Positions 26,653 through 35,843 of a DNA stretch of 64,000 nucleotides are shown here, in pieces (the stretch's first letter is position 1; each line of letters opens with the position of its first letter). A program made the position numbers and the translations under genes. The notes beneath the pieces are model-generated. The model ran no database searches. It was given only the letters and a program-made list of their open reading frames with translations, and was not told the origin of the DNA. The stretch covers positions 101,405 to 165,404 of the forward strand of contig NZ_JAJUIS010000007.1 in assembly GCF_029267515.1 (NCBI RefSeq), given 5' to 3'. Source of the DNA: Seleniivibrio woodruffii. Its GTDB lineage: Bacteria > Chrysiogenota > Deferribacteres > Deferribacterales > Geovibrionaceae.

Positions 26653-29382
26653 ATGAAAAGACTGTTATTTCTGTTTCTTTTAATCACATCAGTATTTTCT
26701 GTAAACGCCGCAACGCTGGTGAAAGCGAAAGCGGACATGACGGCAAAGGTCATTTCGGGCACTGTGGACGGAAAACCGTTTACAACCCAAATGAGGGATT
26801 TCGGCGGAACCTTCGTTCTTTACGACGACTGGTTCGGCGAACCGACAGATACGGGCTATGTTCTGGAACTGACTTTGCCGGAGGGTTACACAGCGATCGC
26901 CGAGAGCGACAGAGCCGAAAAGACGAAATACGGCTATAAATTTACACTGAAGCACGCAAATCACGGCATGGTTCTGGGCATCTCCGACAAATGGCAGATG
27001 CGCACGGAGAAATACAACGGCGTTGAGATCGCTGTTTACTTCTCAAAGGAGAATATGCAGTATGCCGATGCGTATTTCGACAGAATAAAGGAACTTATGA
27101 ACATGTATGCAGATATGTTCGGAAAGTATCCCTACGGAAGGTTTGCAGTTGCCGACGTGCCATATCCGGTGGGACACGCTCTGGTGTCGCTTACCTTTAT
27201 TTCGGAAAAAATAATTTCCATGCCTTTTCTGACACGCACTTCCCTCGGACATGAGCTTCTGCACCAGTGGCTCGGAGTCGCCGTTGATACGGACAGGGGC
27301 GGAAACTGGGCTGAGGGGCTTACCACCTATCTTGCGGATCACCTTTATGAAAAGCAGGAGGGAAAGGGTGCCGATTATCGTAAGGCGGCAGTTATAAACA
27401 TCATGCAGAACGCCAGACAGAAAGAGGAGGGAGCAAATCTCCTCGGATTCAGCTATAACAGCGGAAAAGCGTCTCAGGCAGTTGGATATTCCAAAGGTCT
27501 GATGGTCTTTTCCATGCTTGAGGAGACCATTGGCTCAAAAGATTTCGGCAAAGGGCTGAAACTGATCTACAACAGATATAAGTTTAATAAAGCAGGATGG
27601 AACGAAATCCAGAAATGCTTCGAGGACGCATCCGGCAGGAAGCTGGACAAATTTTTTAACGGTTGGCTGACAGAAAATTACATAGCTGAGTTTGATGTTG
27701 ACAAAGCGGGTTACAAAGCGGTTATGGATGGTTACGAGACATCGTTCGTAATAAAAAACCGCCTCGAAAACCTTAACTATCCATTGGAAGTTGTTGTCAA
27801 AACAGAGAAAGGCAATATAGTTGGCACGCAGTTCATCGATGCAAAAGACAAAGAAATCGTGATAAAGACCAAAGAACGTCCGTGTGACCTCATTATTGAC
27901 CCGCAGTATAAAACAGCGCGTATGCTCGACCGTTCAGAGGTTTATCCGGTTTTTTATGCACTATGGAGCAAATATCCCAAGGCGGTATTTGTGAGTGAGA
28001 AAAATAAAACAAAATATGAAAGCGTTTTGAAGGCGATAGATAATGCCGAGGTTTACAGTGATGATGTAAATCCATATCAGTATAACGATAAAATCCTAGT
28101 ATTTCTGGACAGGGATAACGCCGCTTATAAAAAGTATTTCGGAGTGAACGCCCCTGTGGTCAGATCTGATTTTGAAATAATTTCATCAATGCACCCGTTA
28201 TATACCGACAGAATGACTTATGTTATACATGCCGCGGATGCCGCCGCCGCCTCAAAGAATATTTCACGGGCAAATCATTACGGTAAATACACCGCCCTGT
28301 CCCTTGAAAACGGCAGGCTGACGCCGAAACAGGCGGAAGCAGCACAGGGCAACAGATTCATCCTCTACGATGCAAAACAGGGGGAGCGCGTGCAGTCAGC
28401 TATCGACATTAAAACGATAATAGATGAAAATCCTTATGCCAAAGTATATTACGTTGGCGAGACACATACTTCATACGCTCATCATGAGAACCAGCTTGAG
28501 TTTATACGCAGGCTGACTGAAAGCGGTAAAAAAGTGGCAATCGGGCTGGAAATGGTGCAAAAACCTTACCAGCATGTGCTTGACGATTATGCAGCCGGTA
28601 AAATTTCCGAAAAAGAGATGCTTGTCAGAACTGAATATTATAAACGATGGAAGTTCGACTACAGGATGTATACGCCTATCTTCCGCTATGCGCGGGAAAA
28701 CGGTATTCCGCTGGTGGCTCTGAACACCCCGCAGGAGATAACCAGAAAAGTGGCCGCGGGGGGCATTAAATCCCTTGACGCTGAGGATATTAAACAGTTA
28801 CCGGACAGTATCGAGTATACTGACGGGGCTTACAGGGAGAACCTGACCACCATCTTTTCGATGCACCCTATGGGCAAGGATTTTGAGAATTTCTATGAAG
28901 CTCAGATACTCTGGGACGAAACTATGGCGGACAGCGCCGACAGATATATGAAGGCGAATCCCGAAAGGCTGATGGTGATTCTGGCCGGCAACGGACACAT
29001 CCGCTACAGAACTGCCATACCGGAAAGGCTGTTCCGCAGAAATCTGCTGAACTACGTTGCGGTCGTTCAGGATGAAGAAAACAGACCGGGAATAGCCGAC
29101 TATGTTCTTTATCCTGCGGAAGCCGAATACGACTCTTCGCCCCTTTTGGGTGTGGGGATAGACGAAAAGGACGGTAATCTGAAGGTTGCTGACGTTTCCG
29201 ACAAATCTGCGGCACAGGCAGCGGGAGTGCAGAAAGACGACGTTCTTGCGGCTTTCAACGGTGTTGTGCTGAAAGACCTACCCACACTTAAACTTGAGCT
29301 GCTCTATGCCGAAAAGGGCAAAGACTACGACCTTAAAGTTATGAGAAAGGACAAGGAAGAGGTTCTGAAAATAAGATTCTGA
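26653..29382 (+). CDS. M1-like metallopeptidase fused to ChaN-type haem-binding and PDZ domains
   Basis: 909 residues with a Sec signal peptide (ends VNAA, about residue 19). Residues about 30-400 are M1/gluzincin-like: zinc motif HELLH at 200-204 with the third ligand Glu in NWAEGL 18 residues on. Residues about 585-800 match the ChaN/Cofac_haem_bdg family: YVGETHTSYAHHENQ, GLEMVQKPYQ and GNGHIRYRTAIPERL. Residues about 820-909 form a PDZ domain. It should act in the periplasm. ChaN proteins bind haem, so a combined protease and haem-binding role is possible. The middle segment (400-580) is unassigned. It has its own terminator. Confidence 0.75.
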   Translation: MKRLLFLFLLITSVFSVNAATLVKAKADMTAKVISGTVDGKPFTTQMRDFGGTFVLYDDWFGEPTDTGYVLELTLPEGYTAIAESDRAEKTKYGYKFTLKHANHGMVLGISDKWQMRTEKYNGVEIAVYFSKENMQYADAYFDRIKELMNMYADMFGKYPYGRFAVADVPYPVGHALVSLTFISEKIISMPFLTRTSLGHELLHQWLGVAVDTDRGGNWAEGLTTYLADHLYEKQEGKGADYRKAAVINIMQNARQKEEGANLLGFSYNSGKASQAVGYSKGLMVFSMLEETIGSKDFGKGLKLIYNRYKFNKAGWNEIQKCFEDASGRKLDKFFNGWLTENYIAEFDVDKAGYKAVMDGYETSFVIKNRLENLNYPLEVVVKTEKGNIVGTQFIDAKDKEIVIKTKERPCDLIIDPQYKTARMLDRSEVYPVFYALWSKYPKAVFVSEKNKTKYESVLKAIDNAEVYSDDVNPYQYNDKILVFLDRDNAAYKKYFGVNAPVVRSDFEIISSMHPLYTDRMTYVIHAADAAAASKNISRANHYGKYTALSLENGRLTPKQAEAAQGNRFILYDAKQGERVQSAIDIKTIIDENPYAKVYYVGETHTSYAHHENQLEFIRRLTESGKKVAIGLEMVQKPYQHVLDDYAAGKISEKEMLVRTEYYKRWKFDYRMYTPIFRYARENGIPLVALNTPQEITRKVAAGGIKSLDAEDIKQLPDSIEYTDGAYRENLTTIFSMHPMGKDFENFYEAQILWDETMADSADRYMKANPERLMVILAGNGHIRYRTAIPERLFRRNLLNYVAVVQDEENRPGIADYVLYPAEAEYDSSPLLGVGIDEKDGNLKVADVSDKSAAQAAGVQKDDVLAAFNGVVLKDLPTLKLELLYAEKGKDYDLKVMRKDKEEVLKIRF

Positions 29383-29460
29383 CAAAGATAAAATGAGTTC
29401 GCGCCGCGAAGGCAATTAAGTCTCTGCGAGCGTAACGCGGCATTCTCATTATATTTACCG

Positions 29461-29488
29461 GAGGGGGTCAGCGCCCCCTCTTTTTTTT
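29461..29488 (+). terminator. Terminator overlapping the 3' end of the YgiQ-like gene
   Basis: Stem GAGGGGG/CCCCCTC with loop TCAGCG followed by eight T. It ends plus-strand transcripts of the M1-ChaN-PDZ gene. The same bases encode the last codons (KKKRGR-stop) of the minus-strand gene. Confidence 0.85.
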
Positions 29489-31210
29489 GCTGTCAGCGTG
29501 TTTGGGTTTAAACTGTTTCTCCGCAGGTGCGATAAGCTCTTTCTGGGCTTTGCGTTTCTGAGGATCTTTTTCAACGAAAATATCTTTACCCGTAAAAGGG
29601 TCTTTTCCTGTATAATACATCAAGGCGGAATATGTGGAAGGAAGGGGCGTAAATATTTGCACCTGTTCGGGTTTTATACGCAGTTCCTTTGAGGTGAAAC
29701 GTTTCAGGTCTTCCATATCTTTAGTTGTGCAGCCTGGATGCGCCGCTATCAGGTAATATGTGAGGAAGTTTTTTCTGACCTTATTTCGCTTCTGAAACTC
29801 GGCGACGAATTTTTTAAGCACTTCTGCCGAAGGTTTTCCCATAAGTTCCAGAATCTTATCCTGCGTATGCTCCGGTGCTATCTTCATCTGTCCGCCGACG
29901 TGGAAATTAACCAGATTGTCCAGATACTGCCCTCCGAACTGTCTGTCGTCCATTATTATGTCATAGCGTATCCCTGATGCGACAAAAACCCTTTTAACCC
30001 CGTGCATATTGCGGACAGCGCTCAGAAGACTGTTAATCTTTCTGTGGTCTGCGGGCATCTGCGGGCATTTTTGCGGGTAGAGGCAGCGTTTGTTGTCACA
30101 TCTGCCGTGGTCTTTCTTTTTGCGGCATTCCATGCCGAACATATTTGCCGTTGGACCGCCTATGTCGTTTATGAAACCGTTGAAGTTTTCCGCCTCAATG
30201 AAGCGTTTGACCTCTTTTATAACGGAAGCCTCAGTGCGTTCGGCGATTGTGGTTCCCTGATGCACAGCGATGGCGCAGAAATTACATTCCCCGTAGCAGC
30301 CGCGGTGGGTAGTCACGGAGTTTCTGATTGTGTCCATTGCCGGGACGTGCCCATGCTTTGCGTAGTGCGGGTGCACCCTGTATGTATAAGGCAGCTCGTA
30401 ATAGCTGTTCATTTCAACGCGAGAAGGTGTTTCCGACGGCGGATTCTGTACCAGACAGCGGGTATCAACCTTCTGCGCCAGACCTTTTGCAGTGATGGGG
30501 TCATTGTTCTTATAAAAGGTGTGGAACATCCGTGTGAAGGTGTCTTTGTTTGCTGTACATTCATCGTGAGCCGGCAGTTCTATGTAATTTTGGGGAATTT
30601 CTTTAGAGATATAGCACAGACCCCTTATTCCTGAGACGTCTGTTCCGTTCTTAAAAGCCTCCGCAAGGGCAAGAATGGTCTTTTCACCCATTCCGTAAAC
30701 CAGAAAATCGGCTTTTGCATCGAAAAGTATTGATTTGCGCAGGTTATCCGACCAGAAATCATAATGGGTTACTCTGCGCAGGCTTGCTTCTATCCCTCCC
30801 AGAACTATCGGCACCGTGTTTTTGAAGTGTCTGCGTATGAGGTTAGTATAGGCAAGTACAGCTCTGTCGGGACGTTTCGTGTTCACGCCTCCGGGGGTGA
30901 AGTCGTCGGTTCTGCGTTTTTTCTTAGAAGCAGTATAGTTTGCCACCATTGAATCGACACAGCCGGAGGATACTCCCCAGAAAAGTTTCGGCTCGCCAAG
31001 AGAAGCTATTTCAGAGGTATTTATGTCCGGCTGGGCAATGATAGCCGTGCGGAATCCTGCCGCAGTCAGCAGTCTGCCTATGATTGCTGTGCCGTTGTAC
31101 GGGCTGTCAATGTAGGTATCGCCAGAAACGAGTATTATGTCGGGTCTGTCCCAGCCGAGCTTTGATATCTCTTCGGCTGTTACAGGTATAAAGGTATTAT
31201 TGACCATCAT
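29468..31210 (-). CDS. ygiQ: YgiQ-family radical SAM protein
   Basis: About 580 residues. The N-terminus (FIPVTAEEISKLGWDRPDIILVSGDTYID with the first Met pair at 31210/31207) fits UPF0313/YgiQ. The radical SAM cluster motif is CYGECNFCAI (CX3CX2C). A second Cys-rich stretch (CDNKRCLYPQKCPQ) follows, and the tail is Lys/Arg-rich. The reaction of YgiQ is unknown. The upstream acyl-CoA synthetase gene overlaps its start by about ten bases, so both are in one operon; no clear ribosome site precedes the ATG, suggesting translational coupling. Confidence 0.88.
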   Translation of the reverse strand: MMVNNTFIPVTAEEISKLGWDRPDIILVSGDTYIDSPYNGTAIIGRLLTAAGFRTAIIAQPDINTSEIASLGEPKLFWGVSSGCVDSMVANYTASKKKRRTDDFTPGGVNTKRPDRAVLAYTNLIRRHFKNTVPIVLGGIEASLRRVTHYDFWSDNLRKSILFDAKADFLVYGMGEKTILALAEAFKNGTDVSGIRGLCYISKEIPQNYIELPAHDECTANKDTFTRMFHTFYKNNDPITAKGLAQKVDTRCLVQNPPSETPSRVEMNSYYELPYTYRVHPHYAKHGHVPAMDTIRNSVTTHRGCYGECNFCAIAVHQGTTIAERTEASVIKEVKRFIEAENFNGFINDIGGPTANMFGMECRKKKDHGRCDNKRCLYPQKCPQMPADHRKINSLLSAVRNMHGVKRVFVASGIRYDIIMDDRQFGGQYLDNLVNFHVGGQMKIAPEHTQDKILELMGKPSAEVLKKFVAEFQKRNKVRKNFLTYYLIAAHPGCTTKDMEDLKRFTSKELRIKPEQVQIFTPLPSTYSALMYYTGKDPFTGKDIFVEKDPQKRKAQKELIAPAEKQFKPKHADSKKKRGR

Positions 31211-33098
31211 TTTGTTTGAAAAGACCGGAAATGAGCTCTTTATAACGTTTTTCAATGAAATGCCTGCGTTTTTTCAGAGTATTTGTAAGCTCCTCGCCCT
31301 GTTTAAACTCCTGTTCAAGAAAAGACAGGTTATGGAGTTTCTCATGGGTTTTGAAGCCTTTTTTGTTGCTAAGGAGCTTGTTTATCTCCCTTTTGACGTG
31401 GTCCACCACGGGTTTTGAGTTCATATCGAAATCCGTGCGGATATGTTCCAGTTTGGATGTCATGTAATCCCGCAGCTTATCCATGTCAGGGATAATGAGC
31501 GCTGCAAGGCTCTTCTGATCCTGCCCGACAAGCACAGCATCTTTTACGAAAGGAAGCATTGTTATGGCAGATTCTATGCGGGTAGGGTCTATGTTTTCAC
31601 CGTTTGCCAGAACTATGATGTCCTTGATGCGTCCGGTGATTTTCAGTTCTCCTGTAAGCGTCAGCCTGCCAAGGTCTCCTGTGCGGAAAAAGCCGTCGGC
31701 TGTGAAGGATTTAGCGTTTTCCTCAGGCAAATTGTAGTAGCCGGAGAAGACCTGCGGACCCTTGACAACTATCTCTCCCTCCTGCCCGCGGGGAAGTTCC
31801 TTACCGGTTTCGTCGATAATTCTGAGTGTTGTTCCTTTAACCGGTTTTCCCAGGGTGCCGAATATCTGGCAGTCAAGCCCTCTGCCCGCTATAGCGGGTG
31901 CACATTCGGTCATTCCGTATGCGTTTACGATTCGAAGCCCGATGGCGTCCAGCCAGTCTTCCAGATAACCGGGGAGGCTTCCGCCGCCGCTGACAGCCAG
32001 CCTGAGTCTCCCTCCGAATTTCGCCTGAACCGCTTTGAACTTGTTCATTGCGAATATTTTCAGTGGCAGCAGCAGAATGACCTTTAAAAGGGCTTTCAGA
32101 GTGTCTTTTATCCTCTGTTTTATTGGAGTTTTTTCAAATTCCGGAAGTACACCGAGAAGATAGCGGGAATTGCGGTTGAACGAGGAGGATGCTCTTGCCA
32201 GAAAACGAAACATAAACAGTTTCAGCTTCGACTGCTTTTCCAGAGCCGCCTCAACCTTGGAATAGAGTGACTCCCACACTCTGGGTACGGAAGCAACTAT
32301 TGTGGGCTTATACTGCTCCAGATCCTGCGCGAAAGTCTTCACGCCTGAATATACAGTACAGCAGCCGTTCATGACGGAGATAAGTTCAGCCGCCCTCTCA
32401 AAGATGTGCCATGTCGGGAGGATTGAAAGGAAGCTGTCTTTTTCTGTAAGAGCTACAATTTCAGGCATCACAAGCAGGTTGTGTATAACGTTGCCGTTGG
32501 AAAGCCCAACGCCTTTCGGGTGTCCGGTGGTGCCTGAAGTATATATTAATGTGTAGATATCTGAAATGTCAGTGGGGTCCAGGTCGCAGAAAACTTTCAT
32601 CTCGTCTTCCGTGAAGGTCCGGTCAGCGAGAATTTCATTATAGGTGTGCACCTTGCCTTCGGGGTGTCCGTCAATGTCGCCTTCGATGATGAATATCTTT
32701 TTAAAATATTCGTCCATCAGCTCTGTTTTAGATGATTCATAAACCGCTTCAGTTTCAAAAACAGCAAAGTCAGCCTCCGAATGGGCTGTTATGTATTTCA
32801 TCTCGTGTGGCGGAGTGTCGCTTCCTCTGGGGATGCTGATTGCTCCGAGGGAAGCAAGTGCCATGTCCGTGACTATCCACGCGTATCTGTTGTCGGAAAT
32901 GAAGAGTATCTTGTCCCCTTTTCCAATCCCTTTGCGTGAGAAGCTGCGCGACAGAATGAACACGTCTTCAAGAAGTTTTTTGAATGTAACAGAAAACTCC
33001 TGACCGCCCACCCGGTATATAAAAGCTGTGTTGCTTTTGTACTTTCCGCAGGCTTCGATAAACATGCGGAAGACAGATCTTGTATGTGTATTTGCCAT
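31197..33098 (-). CDS. Long-chain acyl-CoA synthetase (AMP-forming)
   Basis: About 633 residues, ANL superfamily. The P-loop-like motif YTSGTTGHPKGV is complete. The YGMTE motif (NAYGMTECAP), the ATP-binding TGDLG and the hinge region KITGRIKDII are all present. The length and N-terminus resemble the FadD15/FAA1 type that activates long-chain fatty acids to acyl-CoA. Start chosen at ATG 33098, eight bases after GGA. It lies behind an unusually long, AT-rich 728-base gap. Confidence 0.88.
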   Translation of the reverse strand: MANTHTRSVFRMFIEACGKYKSNTAFIYRVGGQEFSVTFKKLLEDVFILSRSFSRKGIGKGDKILFISDNRYAWIVTDMALASLGAISIPRGSDTPPHEMKYITAHSEADFAVFETEAVYESSKTELMDEYFKKIFIIEGDIDGHPEGKVHTYNEILADRTFTEDEMKVFCDLDPTDISDIYTLIYTSGTTGHPKGVGLSNGNVIHNLLVMPEIVALTEKDSFLSILPTWHIFERAAELISVMNGCCTVYSGVKTFAQDLEQYKPTIVASVPRVWESLYSKVEAALEKQSKLKLFMFRFLARASSSFNRNSRYLLGVLPEFEKTPIKQRIKDTLKALLKVILLLPLKIFAMNKFKAVQAKFGGRLRLAVSGGGSLPGYLEDWLDAIGLRIVNAYGMTECAPAIAGRGLDCQIFGTLGKPVKGTTLRIIDETGKELPRGQEGEIVVKGPQVFSGYYNLPEENAKSFTADGFFRTGDLGRLTLTGELKITGRIKDIIVLANGENIDPTRIESAITMLPFVKDAVLVGQDQKSLAALIIPDMDKLRDYMTSKLEHIRTDFDMNSKPVVDHVKREINKLLSNKKGFKTHEKLHNLSFLEQEFKQGEELTNTLKKRRHFIEKRYKELISGLFKQNDGQ

Positions 33099-33280
33099 CA
33101 AATTGTTCCGTTTTAAAAACAATATTTTAGTTCAATCCATATGACTATGCAATATTTTATTAATAGAAGTGTATTAAAAAAGATACAGAAATAATTTTTT
33201 CAGTAAAATTACCTGCACAAAAAATGCCCAAAGCGGGTAACTGGTTTGTTTTTAATTGTTTTTTTACGTCTTTTATTTTT

Positions 33281-33328
33281 CTTTGAACAATTTCTCCACA
33301 AATTTGTGGATAAAAAAATGCTTGACAG
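33281..33328. repeat. 48-base intergenic repeat, copy A
   Basis: It matches 55981-56028 at 43 of 48 positions, by direct comparison. The right 33 bases, starting CCACAAATTTGT, differ at one position only. It includes one perfect DnaA-box sequence. Confidence 0.85.
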
Positions 33329-33453
33329 GTGTAACCCTTGCTTGTCAAGTGTTTGAGGCAAGTATTTGTAAAATAAAGGATTATGTTTAAGCGTGATTAA
33401 TAGTGTTTAAGACTGTTGAAAATACAGATATAATTTTCCACAAGTTATCCACA
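33292..33453. promoter_or_regulatory. DnaA-box-like cluster
   Basis: Two perfect matches to TTATCCACA: one inverted at 33305-33313 (TGTGGATAA) and one direct at 33445-33453. A one-mismatch TTTTCCACA lies at 33434-33442, and a looser site at 33292-33300. The surroundings are AT-rich. This could be a DnaA-binding regulatory or origin-related region; no dnaA, dnaN or parB gene is nearby. Confidence 0.4.
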
Positions 33454-33612
33454 ACGGAAGATTTGTTTAAATGATATTGAAAATACGGATAATACACTTT
33501 GGATTTTGTCATGGAGTTTTTAAAAAATGCGTAGATACAGTGGATACAGTTTCACTCTTTCAGGGGTTTCTAAATACGATATTGCATATGAAATAGCAGT
33601 AGAATAATACAA

Positions 33613-33710
33613 ATAAGAGACCGTTTCGGGCATAAAGTCCCCGCGAAGACAGAAAAGAAAGCCTGTGTCTTGGCATCCCTTCCGGAGTAAGGCAGTCTCG
33701 TATTTCTTAT
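33613..33710. ncRNA. Candidate structured RNA
   Basis: Outer stems ATAAG/CTTAT (33613-33617 with 33706-33710) and GAGAC/GTCTC (33617-33621 with 33695-33699) enclose further short stems (GACAG with CTGTGTC, CCTT with AAGG). It does not match a riboswitch consensus I know. The strand is uncertain. It may be only a dispersed hairpin repeat. Confidence 0.25.
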
Positions 33711-33826
33711 CTGCGGGATAACTTACGTTAAATGCTCTTTATGAGATGTGCGTAGAGCGAGCGCAGCACGGATTTATTCCGTGCGCAGTGTTATTAAAAA
33801 ACGACAGGAGGTCATTTTTATAAAAT

Positions 33827-35833
33827 TTAATTAAGTCCAAACTCCGCAAGCAGTTTGTCGATATCGTCCTGAGAAGCATCTTCGACTGTTGTAGGGTCAA
33901 CTTCCTGTTTCAGCTTGATAAAGCCGAGAATAGCGCCAAGTCTGCCGCCTATCTCGCGAACGGCGTTTATAACTTTGTTGAGTTTCTGTTCGGTGATATC
34001 CTGAAACTCAAGGGAATGGAGGATGTTCATTCCCATAGTGTCCGCCATGGCGGCATTGGTTTCAAGTGATTCCAGTTTTTTAAGGATAGCTGTCTGATCC
34101 TTTTTGTACATAAGGTCTTCAAGGTCTTCTATTTCGTTCAGAAACTCCTGATAATGCCCTGTCAGTCCGTCTGCTGCTTCCATAAGTCCCATTGTGGCTT
34201 CCTCGGTGGATTCTGTCACGGTTTCAAGGGACTTGACAAGGTTGGGGAGCTGTTCTTTGGATGTTATAAGGGTGGGTTCTATTTCGTCCACACGTCCTTT
34301 TGTGTCCATGATAAGGCGCAGCAGTTCGGAAACTTCTTTTTTAATTGATATTCCGAGGTCTATCTTTTCGCCGTCTATAATCTTTTTTGAAAGGGTTTTC
34401 AGCTTTTCAAAGGATTCCTGTTCGCTGACGTGTGTGGGTTCACCTGCTTTCAGATCCTGTATACTTTCAGCCTGCACCGGTTCGGAGGGGACTGATTTCA
34501 GTTCTTCGAGAAGCGAATCCACTGAATCGACCAGTTCGTCGCTTTCCGTATAGGTATCGGGAAGTCCTTTGCCGATTATCTCATCACCAATTTCCTGTTC
34601 AACGGGCTCCGGCAGTGTAAAGTCTTCGTGTTCTGCTCCGGCGACAGGCTCTTCCGTGTCGGCAGAGTCGAATCCGAACTCAGCGGCGAGGTCTTCTGGG
34701 ATAACGAAATCATCTGTTTTTTCGGTTATATTTTCAGGTGTTTCAGCAGTATCTGTTGATTCTTTTGCGGCAAGTTCTTCCGCCGCCAGTTCGGCAGCCA
34801 TGAGCTTTTCTATGTCGTCTTCTGAAAACTCAACCGGCGCTGTTTTGGCGGGTATATCGCAACTCTGACCTACAGGTTCAGTTACCTTTTTTTTTTTATT
34901 CAGCTCGTCTGTTTCTGCCTCGCGTTTTGCAAGTTCCTGCTGAATAAGGAAATCAAGCTCGTCCTGCTCAACATGACCTGTTGTTGACTGCATGGAGTTT
35001 TCTGACTGGTGAAGTGCGTCGTTCAGGATGTCGTCCATTGACTCCTGATCTATTTCAGGCTTTTTTTTTCCTTCAGAGTCCTCTTTTTTCTTGGAGTTAA
35101 GCTCGTCTGTTTCTGCTTCGCGTTTTGCAAGTTCCAATGCGATTAGATCGTCTATGGATGCGCTTTCGTCCGAGGGTGCAGACTGAGAACCCGTCTCTAT
35201 TGCAGCCTGAGCTGAAGGTTCGTCTTTTGCTTCAAACTCTTTTTCCACAGCTTCGGCTATTTTGCTGAAATTCTCTTCCTGAGAGGGCAACGCAGTCTGT
35301 CCGGGCTGTGCGAGGAGCGATTTTTTAAGGTTGCTGTCAACAAGCGGTTTGCCGTCTGCAATCACGCTGTCGATATCCAGAAGGATGATGAGGCGGTCTG
35401 CATATTTGCATATGCCGAGGATATATTCCTGACCCACTGAACCGACGAGAGGAGGGGTGGGTTCAACCATTTTTTTGTTTATGCGGATGACTTCCGTGAC
35501 TTCGTCAACGACGAAACCGATGTTTTCAGTCTCGAATTTAACGACGATGATGCGTGTTTCCTTATCAAAATCCATTTTGTCCAGAGAGAAGCGCACGCGC
35601 AGGTCTATAACCGGGATAACTTTACCGCGCAGGTTCATGACACCGAGAACGAATGCGTCGGTTCTGGGAACTGAGGTTATTTCCACAGTGCGGATTATTT
35701 CCTGAATTTTAAGGACGTCTATGGCATATTCTTCATCCCCAAGTTTAAGACCTACAAGCTGAATGACCTCAAGGTCATCAGAGTGATTGACATCCCCGTA
35801 TTCAAGGTCTCTGACAGGCTGAAGATTGCTCAT
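33827..35833 (-). CDS. CheW-CheZ fusion chemotaxis protein
   Basis: 668 residues. Residues about 20-165 are a CheW domain (VIPVIDLRVRF, GFVVDEVTEVIRI). A long acidic linker (about 166-465) contains two copies of ELAKREAETDELN. The C-terminal helical part (about 470-668) has the CheZ phosphatase motif FQDITEQ: D612 and Q616 align with the E. coli CheZ catalytic D143 and Q147. It ends in SQDDIDKLLAEFG, similar to the CheY-binding peptides of CheZ and FliM. It should couple receptors to CheA and also dephosphorylate CheY-P at the array. Poly-A tracts at 35061-35069 (A9) and 34887-34897 (A11) lie in the linker. It follows the MinD-like gene by ten bases. Confidence 0.82.
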   Translation of the reverse strand: MSNLQPVRDLEYGDVNHSDDLEVIQLVGLKLGDEEYAIDVLKIQEIIRTVEITSVPRTDAFVLGVMNLRGKVIPVIDLRVRFSLDKMDFDKETRIIVVKFETENIGFVVDEVTEVIRINKKMVEPTPPLVGSVGQEYILGICKYADRLIILLDIDSVIADGKPLVDSNLKKSLLAQPGQTALPSQEENFSKIAEAVEKEFEAKDEPSAQAAIETGSQSAPSDESASIDDLIALELAKREAETDELNSKKKEDSEGKKKPEIDQESMDDILNDALHQSENSMQSTTGHVEQDELDFLIQQELAKREAETDELNKKKKVTEPVGQSCDIPAKTAPVEFSEDDIEKLMAAELAAEELAAKESTDTAETPENITEKTDDFVIPEDLAAEFGFDSADTEEPVAGAEHEDFTLPEPVEQEIGDEIIGKGLPDTYTESDELVDSVDSLLEELKSVPSEPVQAESIQDLKAGEPTHVSEQESFEKLKTLSKKIIDGEKIDLGISIKKEVSELLRLIMDTKGRVDEIEPTLITSKEQLPNLVKSLETVTESTEEATMGLMEAADGLTGHYQEFLNEIEDLEDLMYKKDQTAILKKLESLETNAAMADTMGMNILHSLEFQDITEQKLNKVINAVREIGGRLGAILGFIKLKQEVDPTTVEDASQDDIDKLLAEFGLN

Positions 35834-35843
35834 ATAAATCTCC

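Larger units (their letters stand above)
33099..33826. other. 728-base AT-rich intergenic region
   Basis: There is no convincing gene. From left to right it holds a 48-base repeat (33281-33328), DnaA-box-like sites (33292-33453), a region able to fold into a multi-stem RNA (33613-33710) and a GCACGGA/TCCGTGC hairpin (33768-33786). It contains the promoter region of the acyl-CoA synthetase and the 3' end of the chemotaxis operon. Confidence 0.6.

Noticed and set aside
33320..33350. TTGACA in the 48-base repeat as a promoter -35
   Set aside because: Neither repeat copy has a -10-like hexamer at 16-18 bases.
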